Shown here: in pieces, positions 8,316 through 16,540 of the stretch
Numbering within the stretch: the stretch's first letter is position 1
Layout: each line of letters begins with the position of its first letter
NCBI RefSeq assembly: GCF_002899695.1
Contig: NZ_PPEL01000023.1
Coordinates: 1-33,782 of the forward strand
Origin: Rubneribacter badeniensis
GTDB lineage: Bacteria > Actinomycetota > Coriobacteriia > Coriobacteriales > Eggerthellaceae
Direction: 5' to 3'
Length of the DNA: 33,782 bases
Notes under the pieces: model-generated
Databases searched by the model: none
What the model was told of the DNA's origin: nothing
Seen by the model: the letters and a program-made list of their open reading frames with translations, nothing else
Made by a program: the position numbers and the translations under genes

Positions 8316-8690
8316 GTGGGCGGTGACGGCGCGCGGGAGGGCCGCGCGCGCATCGTCGTCCAAGTGCGCCTCACCCGCGAGGAGAGGTCCCGCCTCGCGG
8401 AGAACGCCCGGCGCGCGGGCCTCACCGTGTCGGGCTACGTGCGCGCGCGGGCGGTCTACGTCGGCTGCGACGAGCCGCGCGCGGACGCGAAGCTCATGAG
8501 GGCGCTCCTCTCGGAGCTTGGGCGCATAGGCAACAACGTCAACCAGCTCGCCAGGATCGCCCACGCGCGGGGGCCTGCGGCGGGGGACGCCGAGCGCATC
8601 GCGTCGGCGCTCTCCGACCTGTCCTCCTGCGCGGCCCGCCTCAGGCGGATGATCGCCGACGCCGAGCTGCCGGGAAGGAGGAGCCGGTGA
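8316..8690 (+). CDS. mobC: Mobilization protein MobC (relaxosome accessory)
   Basis: This 124-residue protein has the MobC pattern: an N-terminal ribbon-helix-helix-like strand and helices (RIVVQVRLTREERSRL, AGLTVSGYVRARAV), then the conserved LLSELGRIGNNVNQLARIA. MobC proteins bind oriT, open the strands near the nick site and recruit the relaxase. The GTG start at 8316 has AGGAGG about seven bases upstream. Its stop overlaps the relaxase start by four bases, so the two are translationally coupled. The GC content is very high, as in the relaxase gene. Confidence 0.88.
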   Translation: MGGDGAREGRARIVVQVRLTREERSRLAENARRAGLTVSGYVRARAVYVGCDEPRADAKLMRALLSELGRIGNNVNQLARIAHARGPAAGDAERIASALSDLSSCAARLRRMIADAELPGRRSR

Positions 8691-9937
8691 CCATCGTCAG
8701 CCAGAAGGCCGTGGCGTCGGCCAAGCACGCCAGGAAGCTGAAGGACTACATCGAGGGGAAGGACGCCCTCCTGCGCGACTGCATCAACGTGTTCGAGCCG
8801 CACCGCGCCTTCGAGGAGATGGCAGAGACGCGGAGGGCGGCGGGGCACGACAGGCCCTCGCGCAGGGGCGCGGCGAACACGGTCATGCTGCACCAGGTGC
8901 TCGCCTTCCTCCCCGAGGAGGCGGACATGAACGGCGGGCCGCTCTCGCCCGAGGACTGCATGCGCTACGCGCGCGAGTACGCGTCGCGCCGGGGCTACGA
9001 CGCCCACCAGGTGGTGCTCGCCCTGCACGAGGAGCGATGCGAGGAGGACGGGACCAGCCGCTACGCCGTGCACCTCGCGATCAACAGGACGAACCTCGAC
9101 ACGGGCAAGCGCCTCTGCGAGGGGCGCAGCGCCCAGGCCAAGCGCGACCGCGCCGCGACGGTGCGCGCGCTCGACGCGGAATGGGGCCTGCGGCAGGTCG
9201 TCGAAGGGGCCGAGAACTCCCGCATCCACAAGCGCCAACCCCACCGCGCGGGCGCCGAGGGGCGCATCCTGGAGCGCGCGGCGCGGCGGGGGCGGGCCCC
9301 CGAGGAGGCCAGCTACAAATACAACCTGCGCAAGCTCTGCCAAGGCCTCGCGCGCCGCTCCGCGAACCTGGAGGAGTACCGGCGGCTGCTTGAGGAATGG
9401 GGCGTCGCGTCGGAGGTCCGGGACGGAAAGGTCTACGTCGCCGACATGGACAACGACGCCCGGTCCTTCCTCCTCTCCCGCTTGGACGGGACCTTGGCGG
9501 GAGACGCGCTGGAAGGGACCTTCGGACGCGCCGCCGAGAACGCCAGGCTGGAGCGGCTGCGGTCGGAGGTGCGGGCGGCGGAGCGGAGGGCGGCCGAGTA
9601 CCAAGCCGCCAAAGAGGCGTACCTGAAGGCGGCGCGCCGAAGCTGCAAGGAAGCCCTCCGCCGGATCGGCGAGTCCGAGGGGTCCAAGCTTAAAGACCTT
9701 CCGCGCCTGCGGCTGCCGCGCATCCCGGAAGCCCTCGCGCGGGACGCCGAGGTGAACCGGGCCGTGCTGGGGATGGCGAGGAGGGTCGAAGCCGCCCGCT
9801 GCGAAGCGGCGTCGGACCTGCCCCCCTCCCCGATGCGCTCGCCGGGAGGGAGCGGGCGGCAAGGAAGCGCCAGAAGGCCCGGCCCCGCCGCCCGTCCGGC
9901 TCCGGGGCGCGGCCCGACGGGACGGGCGGCGCGGTAG
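8687..9937 (+). CDS. mobA: Relaxase/mobilization nuclease (MobA/VirD2 family)
   Basis: This 416-residue protein nicks oriT and leads the strand during conjugative mobilization. The N-terminal 140 residues carry the relaxase fold with HQVLAFLP (from 69), HQVVLALHEE (from 107) and YAVHLAINRTN (126-136), where His129 and Asn133 correspond to the metal-binding motif. A basic, Ala/Arg-rich coiled-coil region follows at about 270-330, then a Pro/Gly/Arg-rich tail (about 375-416). The GTG start overlaps the mobC stop, and AGGAGGAG precedes it. The relaxase is short and no coupling protein follows, so transfer would depend on a helper element. It converges on the 258-residue unknown gene. Confidence 0.88.
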   Translation: MTIVSQKAVASAKHARKLKDYIEGKDALLRDCINVFEPHRAFEEMAETRRAAGHDRPSRRGAANTVMLHQVLAFLPEEADMNGGPLSPEDCMRYAREYASRRGYDAHQVVLALHEERCEEDGTSRYAVHLAINRTNLDTGKRLCEGRSAQAKRDRAATVRALDAEWGLRQVVEGAENSRIHKRQPHRAGAEGRILERAARRGRAPEEASYKYNLRKLCQGLARRSANLEEYRRLLEEWGVASEVRDGKVYVADMDNDARSFLLSRLDGTLAGDALEGTFGRAAENARLERLRSEVRAAERRAAEYQAAKEAYLKAARRSCKEALRRIGESEGSKLKDLPRLRLPRIPEALARDAEVNRAVLGMARRVEAARCEAASDLPPSPMRSPGGSGRQGSARRPGPAARPAPGRGPTGRAAR

Positions 9938-9948
9938 CCCCTCGCGCC

Positions 9949-10725
9949 CTACGGCCCGCAGAAGCTGACGACGTACCGAACGGGGTCGAGCAGGGCGATG
10001 GGGCGGACCTTCTCGGCGAAACGACGGTAGAAGTCCGCCAGCTCCCCCTCGGTGTGCCGCCCCTGCTCCACGGCGACCCGCGCCAGCGGCGGCACGTCGG
10101 TAGCGTCAGGGCGGCGCGACTCCAGCGCCTCGGCGGCGCGCAGGGCGCGCCCGCGCGCGTCGGCGAGCGCGGCGACCTCGTAGAAGTTCTCCTCAAGGCT
10201 CCACTCGAAGGCGGCCTCCCGCGCCCCGCCGCCCAGCATCGCGGATGCTTCGGCGCGGGCGCGGTTCTCGGGGAGGCCCGGATCGAACAGCGCGTCGAGC
10301 CAGCCTGTGTAGAGCAGGTCGTGGAACTCCATGTCGTCGAGGGAGAATCCGAGTCCCGTGTCGCAGACGACGCGCGCGTCGAGCAGCGCGCGGGCGTCCA
10401 CGGAGTCCCGCCTGACCGGATAGAGGGCCACGAACCCTCCCTTGACCGACGGGAAGTCGCGCAACGCCACGCGCCCGCCGCGCGAGGAGCGGCCCGCCCT
10501 CTCCACCGGGGCAAGGAAGCGGAACGCGCAGCCCTTCTCCGAGCACCTGCCGTCCGCCCGTTCGCCGTAGGCGGGATCGTCGGAGTAGGCGCAGGGCGGC
10601 AAGGCCCGCCCCGCCCGCGCCAGATCCGCCTCGACGCGCATGCGCACCTCCGACCCGAGCGGCAGGCACGCCGAGTCCTCAAGCGGCCAAGAAAGCCTCC
10701 CGCGCTCCCGACGGGTTCTGCTCAT
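9949..10725 (-). CDS. Uncharacterised protein translationally coupled to Fic
   Basis: I do not recognise this 258-residue protein. It starts at ATG 10725, whose ATGA overlaps the stop of the Fic gene. The longer upstream frame runs inside fic and is not used. It has no signal peptide or membrane segment. Visible features are a Cys-x4-Cys (CSEKGC) near residue 60 and an acidic middle with DMEFHDLLYTGWLDALFD. Coupling to fic suggests a partner, target or antitoxin role, but this is inference: the inhibitory motif of this Fic protein already lies in its own N-terminus. Confidence 0.75.
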   Translation of the reverse strand: MSRTRRERGRLSWPLEDSACLPLGSEVRMRVEADLARAGRALPPCAYSDDPAYGERADGRCSEKGCAFRFLAPVERAGRSSRGGRVALRDFPSVKGGFVALYPVRRDSVDARALLDARVVCDTGLGFSLDDMEFHDLLYTGWLDALFDPGLPENRARAEASAMLGGGAREAAFEWSLEENFYEVAALADARGRALRAAEALESRRPDATDVPPLARVAVEQGRHTEGELADFYRRFAEKVRPIALLDPVRYVVSFCGP

Positions 10726-11555
10726 CGGATCCCGCCGCCTTCCCGCCCGTCGCCGGACGGACCCCCGCCGAGCGCGGCAGCCATCGCCTCGGCGTACGAT
10801 TCCGCGAGGGGGAGGTACCTCTCGATGAAGCGGTCCTGCGCGGTGAGGCAGGTGTCGCGCAGCCATCCCCTCTCCTCATGGAATCTCTGAAGCCCCCGGA
10901 TGTAGAAGGCGCGCAGGTCGTCCGTGACGATGAAGGGGGCGATGCCGTTGCGCAGGCACTCCTTGAACATGATCAAACGCCCGATGCGCCCGTTGCCGTC
11001 GCTGAACGGGTGGATCCGCTCGAAGGCCACGTGGAACGACAGCACGTCGTCCAGATCGTGCCTCCCGGCCCGCTCGTATCCGCGCAGCAGGGCCTCCATC
11101 TCCGCCTCCACCTTCTCGGGCGGGGTGGTCGGGAGGTCGAGCGCCCCGACCACGTTCTCGTACCTCTTGTAGTCCCCGACGGAATAGAGAGGGTTTTTCG
11201 CCTGCGCGGTCCCGGCCTTCAGAATCCCGTGGAGCGAGCGCAGCAGGTCCGCGTCCAGCGGGTCGCCGCTCCGGTCGAGGACGGCGTCGAACGCCTCGAA
11301 ATGGTTCATGGCCTCCAGGATGTCGTCCAGCGGGATGCCCTCGCCGCTGATCTCCCCCCTGCCGAACACCATCCGCGTCTGCTCGGGCGTGAGGCGGCTC
11401 CCCTCCATGCGGTTGGAGTTGTAGGCGAAGTCGCACTGCACCATCTTGTACACGCTGTCGCCCACCCGGTTCTCCCTCTGGTGCAAAAGGACATCGAGCA
11501 GGGTTTCGCTGTCTATCACGGCATCCTCCATCTGCGCGGCGCTTCCACCGGACAT
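10722..11555 (-). CDS. fic: Fic family protein (probable AMPylase), class II
   Basis: This 277-residue protein has the complete Fic core HPFSDGNGRIGR (182-193), including the catalytic His and anion-binding residues. Fic proteins usually transfer AMP from ATP to a hydroxyl of a target protein. Upstream in the chain SNRMEG (47-52) fits the inhibitory motif (S/T)xxxE(G/N), so it is a self-inhibited class II protein and needs no separate antitoxin in principle. It lies 55 bp after the hipA-like gene and overlaps the next gene by four bases. It is clearly related to the second Fic protein at 22507-23301. ATG 11528 (MEDAVID) is another possible start. Confidence 0.92.
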   Translation of the reverse strand: MSGGSAAQMEDAVIDSETLLDVLLHQRENRVGDSVYKMVQCDFAYNSNRMEGSRLTPEQTRMVFGRGEISGEGIPLDDILEAMNHFEAFDAVLDRSGDPLDADLLRSLHGILKAGTAQAKNPLYSVGDYKRYENVVGALDLPTTPPEKVEAEMEALLRGYERAGRHDLDDVLSFHVAFERIHPFSDGNGRIGRLIMFKECLRNGIAPFIVTDDLRAFYIRGLQRFHEERGWLRDTCLTAQDRFIERYLPLAESYAEAMAAALGGGPSGDGREGGGIR

Positions 11556-11610
11556 TCTAACCCATCCCGGGCCTTCCTGCGGGCCGCGAGGCCGCGCCGT
11601 CCCCCTTCCC

Positions 11611-12873
11611 TTACGGCGCGATGCGCCCCTTGCGCCGCATGTCGAACGCAGAGGCCATGCGGCGCATCGCCTCCCGGCTCAGGCCGTGGCTCTCCGCGAT
11701 GGGCCGCCAGTTCCCCTCCACCGCCTCCTTCGTGCCGGACACGATCCTCTCCGCCTCGGAAGGGGAGACCCCGTAGAATCCCGCCGTCTCCAGAGCCAGG
11801 CCGAAGTCCAGGCTGTTGTCCTCTCTGGAGATGTTGAGGGACAGCCCGCCGCCGTGGATGTCGGGGTTCACATCGTAGGCGGGGGCGAGCCTCCAGCCCG
11901 ATTCCGTCAGGAGGAAGCCGTGGTTGCGCAGATGGTCGTCCGTGTTGGAGACCGCGATGTTGAACACGATCCGCGCCCAAAGCTCCCGCAGGTCGCGCTC
12001 GGGGGCAGCGCCCCGCGACCGGATGAAGGAGGCGATGTCCAGATAGCTGGCGTCCTCCGCCCCGTCCGTCCTCCCAAGCAAGGCCATCGCGGATTCGAAA
12101 TGGACGCGCCTCGCGCCGTCGCGGTCGAACCGCCTCGCCAGGAACGTCCCTCCGTTTCGGGAGAGCCTTCCCATCCTCGCCTCCGGCACGTTCAGCCCGC
12201 ACAGCCTCGCAAGGTCATGGGTTGTGATCTCCCATGCCCCGACGTCCCACTCGTCGCGCCTCGACGGGAACTTCGCGATCCAAAGCGAGCCGTCCGGTGC
12301 GGTCACGGAGGCCTTCGGCCTGGCCCCTCCAAGGGAGGAGCCGGGGGCGAGCAGCCGCCGCAGCCATTTCTCCTCCTCGGGGTCGTCCTCGTCCTCGAAG
12401 GCTATGGCCGCCGCTTCGAGCGCGCGCAGCTCCGTCCACGGCGGGGCTGCGAGGCTCCGGTCTGAGGACTGGAAGACGCCGCCCTCCTCCAGCGAGTAGC
12501 GCAGCCCGCCCATGCGGGTCTCGTCGCGGACGCCGATCAGGTAGTCGCTTTCCAGCAGGGCACGCGGCTTGCGCCCCTCATGGCGGGCGGCGACGGCCTC
12601 CCCACGCCGCATCAGAAGCCTGCCCCACCGGTCGGGGCGGGAATCCGAGAACGCCCCGAACAGAGATTTGTCCGACGGGGCGCGCCGAGGCCCTTCATGC
12701 GGATGCAGGCCGGGGTCGAGAGCGGTGGCGTCGCCCCGTCGCAGCCACGCCTCGGAATAGGAGAAGGAGAGCGACTCCCTCCCGCGATTGCCCGCGGCGA
12801 GAAGGACCCCCACCGGGACAGACCCCTCCGGCAGCCAGTCCGCATAGACGTAGATGGCCCTCCCGGCGCTCAT
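11611..12873 (-). CDS. hipA: HipA-like serine/threonine kinase
   Basis: This 420-residue protein fits the HipA family, kinases that phosphorylate targets such as glutamyl-tRNA synthetase and cause growth arrest. The N-terminal HipA_N part runs from IYVYADWL; SSLGGARPKASV is the glycine/serine loop, WIAKFPS holds the ATP-site lysine, NTDDHLRNHGFLL the catalytic Asp and Asn, and LAPAYDVNP the metal-binding Asp. I chose ATG 12873 because HipA proteins begin close to the YVY motif; the GTG at 12930 would add 19 Arg-rich residues. No hipB gene is adjacent. The nearest HTH gene is the divergent XRE regulator at 14698, four genes away. It leads into fic. Confidence 0.9.
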   Translation of the reverse strand: MSAGRAIYVYADWLPEGSVPVGVLLAAGNRGRESLSFSYSEAWLRRGDATALDPGLHPHEGPRRAPSDKSLFGAFSDSRPDRWGRLLMRRGEAVAARHEGRKPRALLESDYLIGVRDETRMGGLRYSLEEGGVFQSSDRSLAAPPWTELRALEAAAIAFEDEDDPEEEKWLRRLLAPGSSLGGARPKASVTAPDGSLWIAKFPSRRDEWDVGAWEITTHDLARLCGLNVPEARMGRLSRNGGTFLARRFDRDGARRVHFESAMALLGRTDGAEDASYLDIASFIRSRGAAPERDLRELWARIVFNIAVSNTDDHLRNHGFLLTESGWRLAPAYDVNPDIHGGGLSLNISREDNSLDFGLALETAGFYGVSPSEAERIVSGTKEAVEGNWRPIAESHGLSREAMRRMASAFDMRRKGRIAP

Positions 12874-13077
12874 CCCCTCGCGCCCCGCACGGCGGGGCCG
12901 CCCGACGGCGGAGACTCCATCGCGACGCACGCCCCCGCCCCCGATCTAAAGCGACGCCTCGCCGCTAGAAGTCGATGCGCACATTCCCTTCCCCCTTCGC
13001 CGCTTCGTCCGAAACGGATTCATTCGCCAGCGCTGCCGCTACAGCATAGCACTTTCCCGCAATCTCCGTTTACGGCG

Positions 13078-13842
13078 CTACTGCCTCTCATAGCGAGAAA
13101 GGGCCGCTATCTCCCCGTTCTTTATGAAGAACTCGGAGGGATAGCCGCTGGCGAAATCGCCCTTCTCCTCCTGGGAGAACTCGCTTCCGTCAGCCTTCGA
13201 GATATTCAGGTCGAAGGCCATCCTGTCGAACGTCGTCTTCTCGCCGCTGTAGACCACCTTCCAGACACCCGATCCTTCGGCGGTTCTCTCGGTGACCTCC
13301 ACATCCCAGTTGCCCGATCGCTCCACATCGTGCTCGACCATGGAGGACTCCCAAGTGCCGTCGGCGTTGAAGGTGACGGTGCGGGCATCCGTGTAGTCGT
13401 AGTACCCGTTCTCGTTGGCCCATCGCCACGTGCCCTCCAGCTCTTCCCGAAGTTCGGCGGCGCGCTTTTCCGCTTCGGCGGCGACGGCCCGCTCCTTCTC
13501 CTGCCGCGCGGCGTCGATCTCGGATTGGGGGATGGCCTGATCCTGATAGAACACGTATCCGTTCCCTTCCAAGATCTCCACGCCGTTCCTTTCGGATCGG
13601 GTGAGGACCGATCCGCCGAGGCCCGAGTCGATGGTCACCACATCTCCGTCCGCCTCGTAGGAAAACGACAGGCCCTCGCTGGTGACGCCGCGCTCCTCGC
13701 CGGAGAACTGGATGCTCTTCACCTCGCTTCCCGTGCTGTAGTACCACGTGGTGCCCTTGAGGCTCGCCGGCCCTGCGCATCCCGAAAGCGCTGCGAGGCA
13801 CAGCGCCGCGCCCAGCAAAGCCCCTATCGTCTTCCCGCCCAT
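13078..13842 (-). CDS. Predicted lipoprotein of unknown function
   Basis: This 254-residue protein has an N-terminal signal with lipobox LSGC at about residues 19-22, so it should be anchored to the outer face of the membrane. ATG 13842 is chosen since AAAGGAG precedes it and the signal peptide starts directly. Two similar beta-rich segments follow: LKGTTWYYSTGSEVKSIQF and LEGTWRWANENGYYDYTDA, each with a Gly-Thr-Trp start like lipocalin-type repeats. They are joined by a charged helix around residues 115-145. It is in the same gene row as the two-TM protein upstream and hipA downstream. No partner or ligand can be named. Confidence 0.8.
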   Translation of the reverse strand: MGGKTIGALLGAALCLAALSGCAGPASLKGTTWYYSTGSEVKSIQFSGEERGVTSEGLSFSYEADGDVVTIDSGLGGSVLTRSERNGVEILEGNGYVFYQDQAIPQSEIDAARQEKERAVAAEAEKRAAELREELEGTWRWANENGYYDYTDARTVTFNADGTWESSMVEHDVERSGNWDVEVTERTAEGSGVWKVVYSGEKTTFDRMAFDLNISKADGSEFSQEEKGDFASGYPSEFFIKNGEIAALSRYERQ

Positions 13843-13956
13843 CCGAACTCCTTTCGCCTTTCTTTCACTTCGCGGCTCCGCACCTGGAGCCTTTGCGCCC
13901 TGCGGCGATCTCCTCGTTCCAGACGCCCTTGGAGGCACCCGTTCGCTCCGCGCCGA

Positions 13957-14613
13957 TCAACGGTGCCTACTCGCTGCGGCGGCAGCCCATCTTGCCGCCG
14001 ACTCGGCGGCCATCCTCGCGCCACGCGCCTCTTCCAAGATGTTTCTCTGAAGATGGAGCATTTCCGAGCGGCAGCGCGACTCTTCGAGAACGTTCACGGC
14101 ATCCTTGGCCGTGTCGGCTCGCCCCGACGCGACTATCTGCCTGACGGCCTCCAAGCTGTCGGGATCGCAGTACTCGATGGCGAGGGGATTGTCCGGCACC
14201 GCGTCGTAATGATTTCTGATTTCCGCATAGACCGCCGCCGCCTCCGATTCGAGCCTCTTCGCCTCTTTCGCCCTTGCGGTCTTGGCGGCTGCGATAGGAG
14301 CGAAGGGGCCGAGGAAGACGACGAGGAGGAAGACGACCGTGAGCGCGTCGGCGGGGTAGTCGCCTTGGCTGACGCGGTTGTGGAGGAACGCAATCCAGAG
14401 GGCCGTCCACGCGAGGGCGAGCAGGGTCGCCTTCCAGCGCCTGTTCTTGCCCCTCAGCCTTTCAACCCGTCCGACCAGAAGCTCGATGCGCTCGTAGTTG
14501 CCCCTCTGCCCCTCGAAGGCTCGGCAAAGGACATCCAAGCGCTTCAGCAGCCACTGTCTTTTTCCTAAGGAGGCGCGCTCTTCCTCCTCCCATGCGGGAC
14601 GACCGCTCTCCAT
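13957..14613 (-). CDS. Membrane protein with two TM segments and coiled coils
   Basis: This 218-residue protein is unknown to me. A charged N-terminal region (1-60) precedes two hydrophobic segments, ATLLALAWTALWIAFL and ALTVVFLLVVFLGPFAPIA, with a short loop between them. A long helical, charged C-terminal part (about 115-218) probably lies in the cytoplasm. The start has GGGAGG upstream. It is the first gene of the minus-strand row and is divergent from the XRE regulator, with the 22-bp palindrome between them. It could be a membrane anchor or sensor for the HipA/Fic genes downstream, which is inference. Confidence 0.72.
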   Translation of the reverse strand: MESGRPAWEEEERASLGKRQWLLKRLDVLCRAFEGQRGNYERIELLVGRVERLRGKNRRWKATLLALAWTALWIAFLHNRVSQGDYPADALTVVFLLVVFLGPFAPIAAAKTARAKEAKRLESEAAAVYAEIRNHYDAVPDNPLAIEYCDPDSLEAVRQIVASGRADTAKDAVNVLEESRCRSEMLHLQRNILEEARGARMAAESAARWAAAAASRHR

Positions 14614-14645
14614 TCGCCCTCCCCTTCTCTCTCCGCCTCTTCAGT

Positions 14646-14667
14646 AACGCCTACTATAGTAGGCGTT
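14646..14667. promoter_or_regulatory. Perfect 22-bp palindromic operator
   Basis: AACGCCTACTA is followed directly by its reverse complement. The palindrome lies in the 84-bp gap between the divergent membrane-protein and XRE genes. Its centre (TACTATAGTA) could overlap the -10 boxes of both. It is the obvious binding site for the XRE protein, giving control of itself and the cargo row. Confidence 0.7.
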
Positions 14668-14697
14668 TTTGGGTCGGCAAAGCAATAGCCTGTTCCC

Positions 14698-14931
14698 ATG
14701 AAATCGGACGAGTACAGAAAAGCCATCGGGGCGAAGGTGCGGATCGCGAGGCGCGCACGCGGCATCAGCGTCGAGAGGTTCGCGCTCATGGTCGGCATCG
14801 ACCGCAACTACCTCCGCGACATCGAGTACGGGAGGGCGAACCCCACCGTGGACGTGATGGCGAAGATCTCCGACGGACTGGAGACTCCCGTTTGGGAACT
14901 CATGAACCCCACGAAGGATTCTCGCTCTTAA
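14698..14931 (+). CDS. XRE family transcriptional regulator
   Basis: This 77-residue protein consists almost entirely of one Cro/CI-type helix-turn-helix (KVRIARRARGISVERFALMV, then IDRNYLRDIEYGRANPTVD). Such proteins bind palindromic operators as dimers. It starts 30 bp after the perfect palindrome 14646-14667 and is divergent from the five-gene row with hipA and fic. It has no clear Shine-Dalgarno sequence. It could be the functional counterpart of HipB, although hipB normally sits directly next to hipA, and it lacks a long C-terminal tail. Confidence 0.85.
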   Translation: MKSDEYRKAIGAKVRIARRARGISVERFALMVGIDRNYLRDIEYGRANPTVDVMAKISDGLETPVWELMNPTKDSRS

Positions 14932-14998
14932 GATCGCGCGGATCGGCTTGCGATCCGAGAAACCTCTGCCGTTTATCGACAAGCGCAAGCCGTTCGAC

Positions 14999-15020
14999 CA
15001 TTAGACAATAATTAGACAAC
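14999..15020 (+). repeat. Right arm-type repeat, two TTAGACAA units
   Basis: This has 21 of 22 bases in common with 4658-4679 and the same orientation. It lies about 80 bp inside the right core repeat. Confidence 0.7.
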
Positions 15021-15040
15021 ATCGCTTCACAACTACCCCG

Positions 15041-15082
15041 AAAAGCAAAGCAGGTCGGAAGCGTTTTCAGCTTCCGACCTGC
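15041..15082 (-). terminator. Intrinsic terminator of tRNA-Pro
   Basis: On the minus strand a perfect 13-bp stem (15082-15070 with 15062-15050), a 7-nt loop and then TTTGCTTTT follow the tRNA. This terminator is part of the inserted element and replaces the older copy now at 4442-4486. Confidence 0.8.
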
Positions 15083-15091
15083 GTTTTCATC

Positions 15092-15168
<77 letters not shown>

Positions 15169-15325
15169 TTCGCTTGCTTGGTCGACCACAAGGTCTCCCA
15201 AACAGCGCAGACTATATTAACCGTAACCCGTCTGCTTTGCAAGATGTTTTTTCATGAGCGCATGATGCATGAAACATGAAGGCCACGGTCACCCCGGAAG
15301 AGGCATCGCTCTTGCATGCCGACGA

Positions 15326-16540
15326 TCACCTCAAAAACTGGACGGCCTTGTCGAGTATCTCGTCGGCGAGGCGGCTTTTGGGCATGCGGGGCAGCTCCTC
15401 GACCTCCTCGGCGTCCACGAACCACACGGCGTTGTCGTCGGTGCCGAAGGCCATGCCCTCCCCCACCTGGTTGGCCACCACGAAGTCGGCGCGCTTCGCG
15501 GCGAGCTTCGCCTCGGCGTTGGGCACCACGTCGTTCGTCTCGGCGGCGAACCCCACCACCACCTGGCGGTCCTTGCGCGCGGCGAGCGTGGCCAGGATAT
15601 CGGGGTTCTCGACGAGCTCGATGGCGCCGAGCTCGTCGCCATCGAGGCTCTTCTTGAGCTTGCGGTCGGAAACGGCGCGCGGGCGCATGTCGGCTACGGC
15701 TGCGGCGAACACGGCGATGTCAGCGTCGCGGAACGCCTCCTCGGCGGCTTCAAGCATCTCGTGGGCCGTTCGCACCCGCACGACGCGCACGCCTTCGGGC
15801 GCGGGCAGCGACACGGGGCCGGACACGAGCGTCACGTCGGCGCCGCGCAGGGCGGCCGCGCGCGCGATGGCGTAGCCGGTCTTGCCCGACGAGCGGTTCG
15901 AGATGTAGCGCACCGGATCGATGGGCTCGACGGTGGGGCCGGCGGTCACCATGACGCGCCGGCCGTCGAGGTCGCGGCGCACGCCGAGCTCGTCGAGGGT
16001 GGCGCCCACGATGTCCTCTATGTCCGCGAGGCGGCCTTTGCCCACGTCGCCGCAAGCCAGGTAGCCGTCGCCCGCCTCGACGATGCGCGCGCCGCGGATG
16101 TGGAGCTTGCCGATGTTGTAGCGCGTCGCGCCGTTGTCGTACATGTTGACGTTCATGGCCGGCGCGATGACGAGCGGCGCTGTGGTGGCGAGCGCCGTGG
16201 TGGTGAGCAGGTCGTCGGCGATGCCGTTGGCGATCTTGGCGATGACGTTCGCGGTGCACGGCGCGATGAGGAAGGCGTCGGCCTCTTGGGCGAGCGAGAC
16301 GTGGTGGATGGGGTCCTCCGGATCGTCGAACAGGCCCACGGCCACCTTCTCGTGCGTGAGGGCACGGAAGGTCGTCGGGCCCACGAACTCGGTCGCGTGC
16401 TCGGTCATGACCACCTTCACGCGCATCCCCGCCTTTTGGAGCGCACGCACGATCTCGCAGGACTTGTAGGCGGCGATGCAGCCGGTCACGCCCAAAAGGA
16501 CGGTTTTGCCTCCGGCGGCTGCGGCGTCGGCGTTACCCAT
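15326..16540 (-). CDS. coaBC: Bifunctional CoaBC for coenzyme A synthesis
   Basis: Phosphopantothenoylcysteine decarboxylase joined to phosphopantothenate-cysteine ligase, two consecutive steps of CoA synthesis in the cytoplasm. In 404 residues the FMN-dependent CoaC half shows His80 (IHHVSLA), PAMN at 127-130 and flap Cys163 (LACGDVGKGR). The CoaB half begins near 196 with MVTAGPTVEPIDPVRYISN, followed by AAVAD (280-284) and the lysines of KLKKS. The start ATG 16540 has GGAGG upstream and overlaps the end of hemH by eight bases, so both are probably co-transcribed. No odd residues are visible. Bases 15169-15325, downstream, hold no other gene. Confidence 0.96.
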   Translation of the reverse strand: MGNADAAAAGGKTVLLGVTGCIAAYKSCEIVRALQKAGMRVKVVMTEHATEFVGPTTFRALTHEKVAVGLFDDPEDPIHHVSLAQEADAFLIAPCTANVIAKIANGIADDLLTTTALATTAPLVIAPAMNVNMYDNGATRYNIGKLHIRGARIVEAGDGYLACGDVGKGRLADIEDIVGATLDELGVRRDLDGRRVMVTAGPTVEPIDPVRYISNRSSGKTGYAIARAAALRGADVTLVSGPVSLPAPEGVRVVRVRTAHEMLEAAEEAFRDADIAVFAAAVADMRPRAVSDRKLKKSLDGDELGAIELVENPDILATLAARKDRQVVVGFAAETNDVVPNAEAKLAAKRADFVVANQVGEGMAFGTDDNAVWFVDAEEVEELPRMPKSRLADEILDKAVQFLR

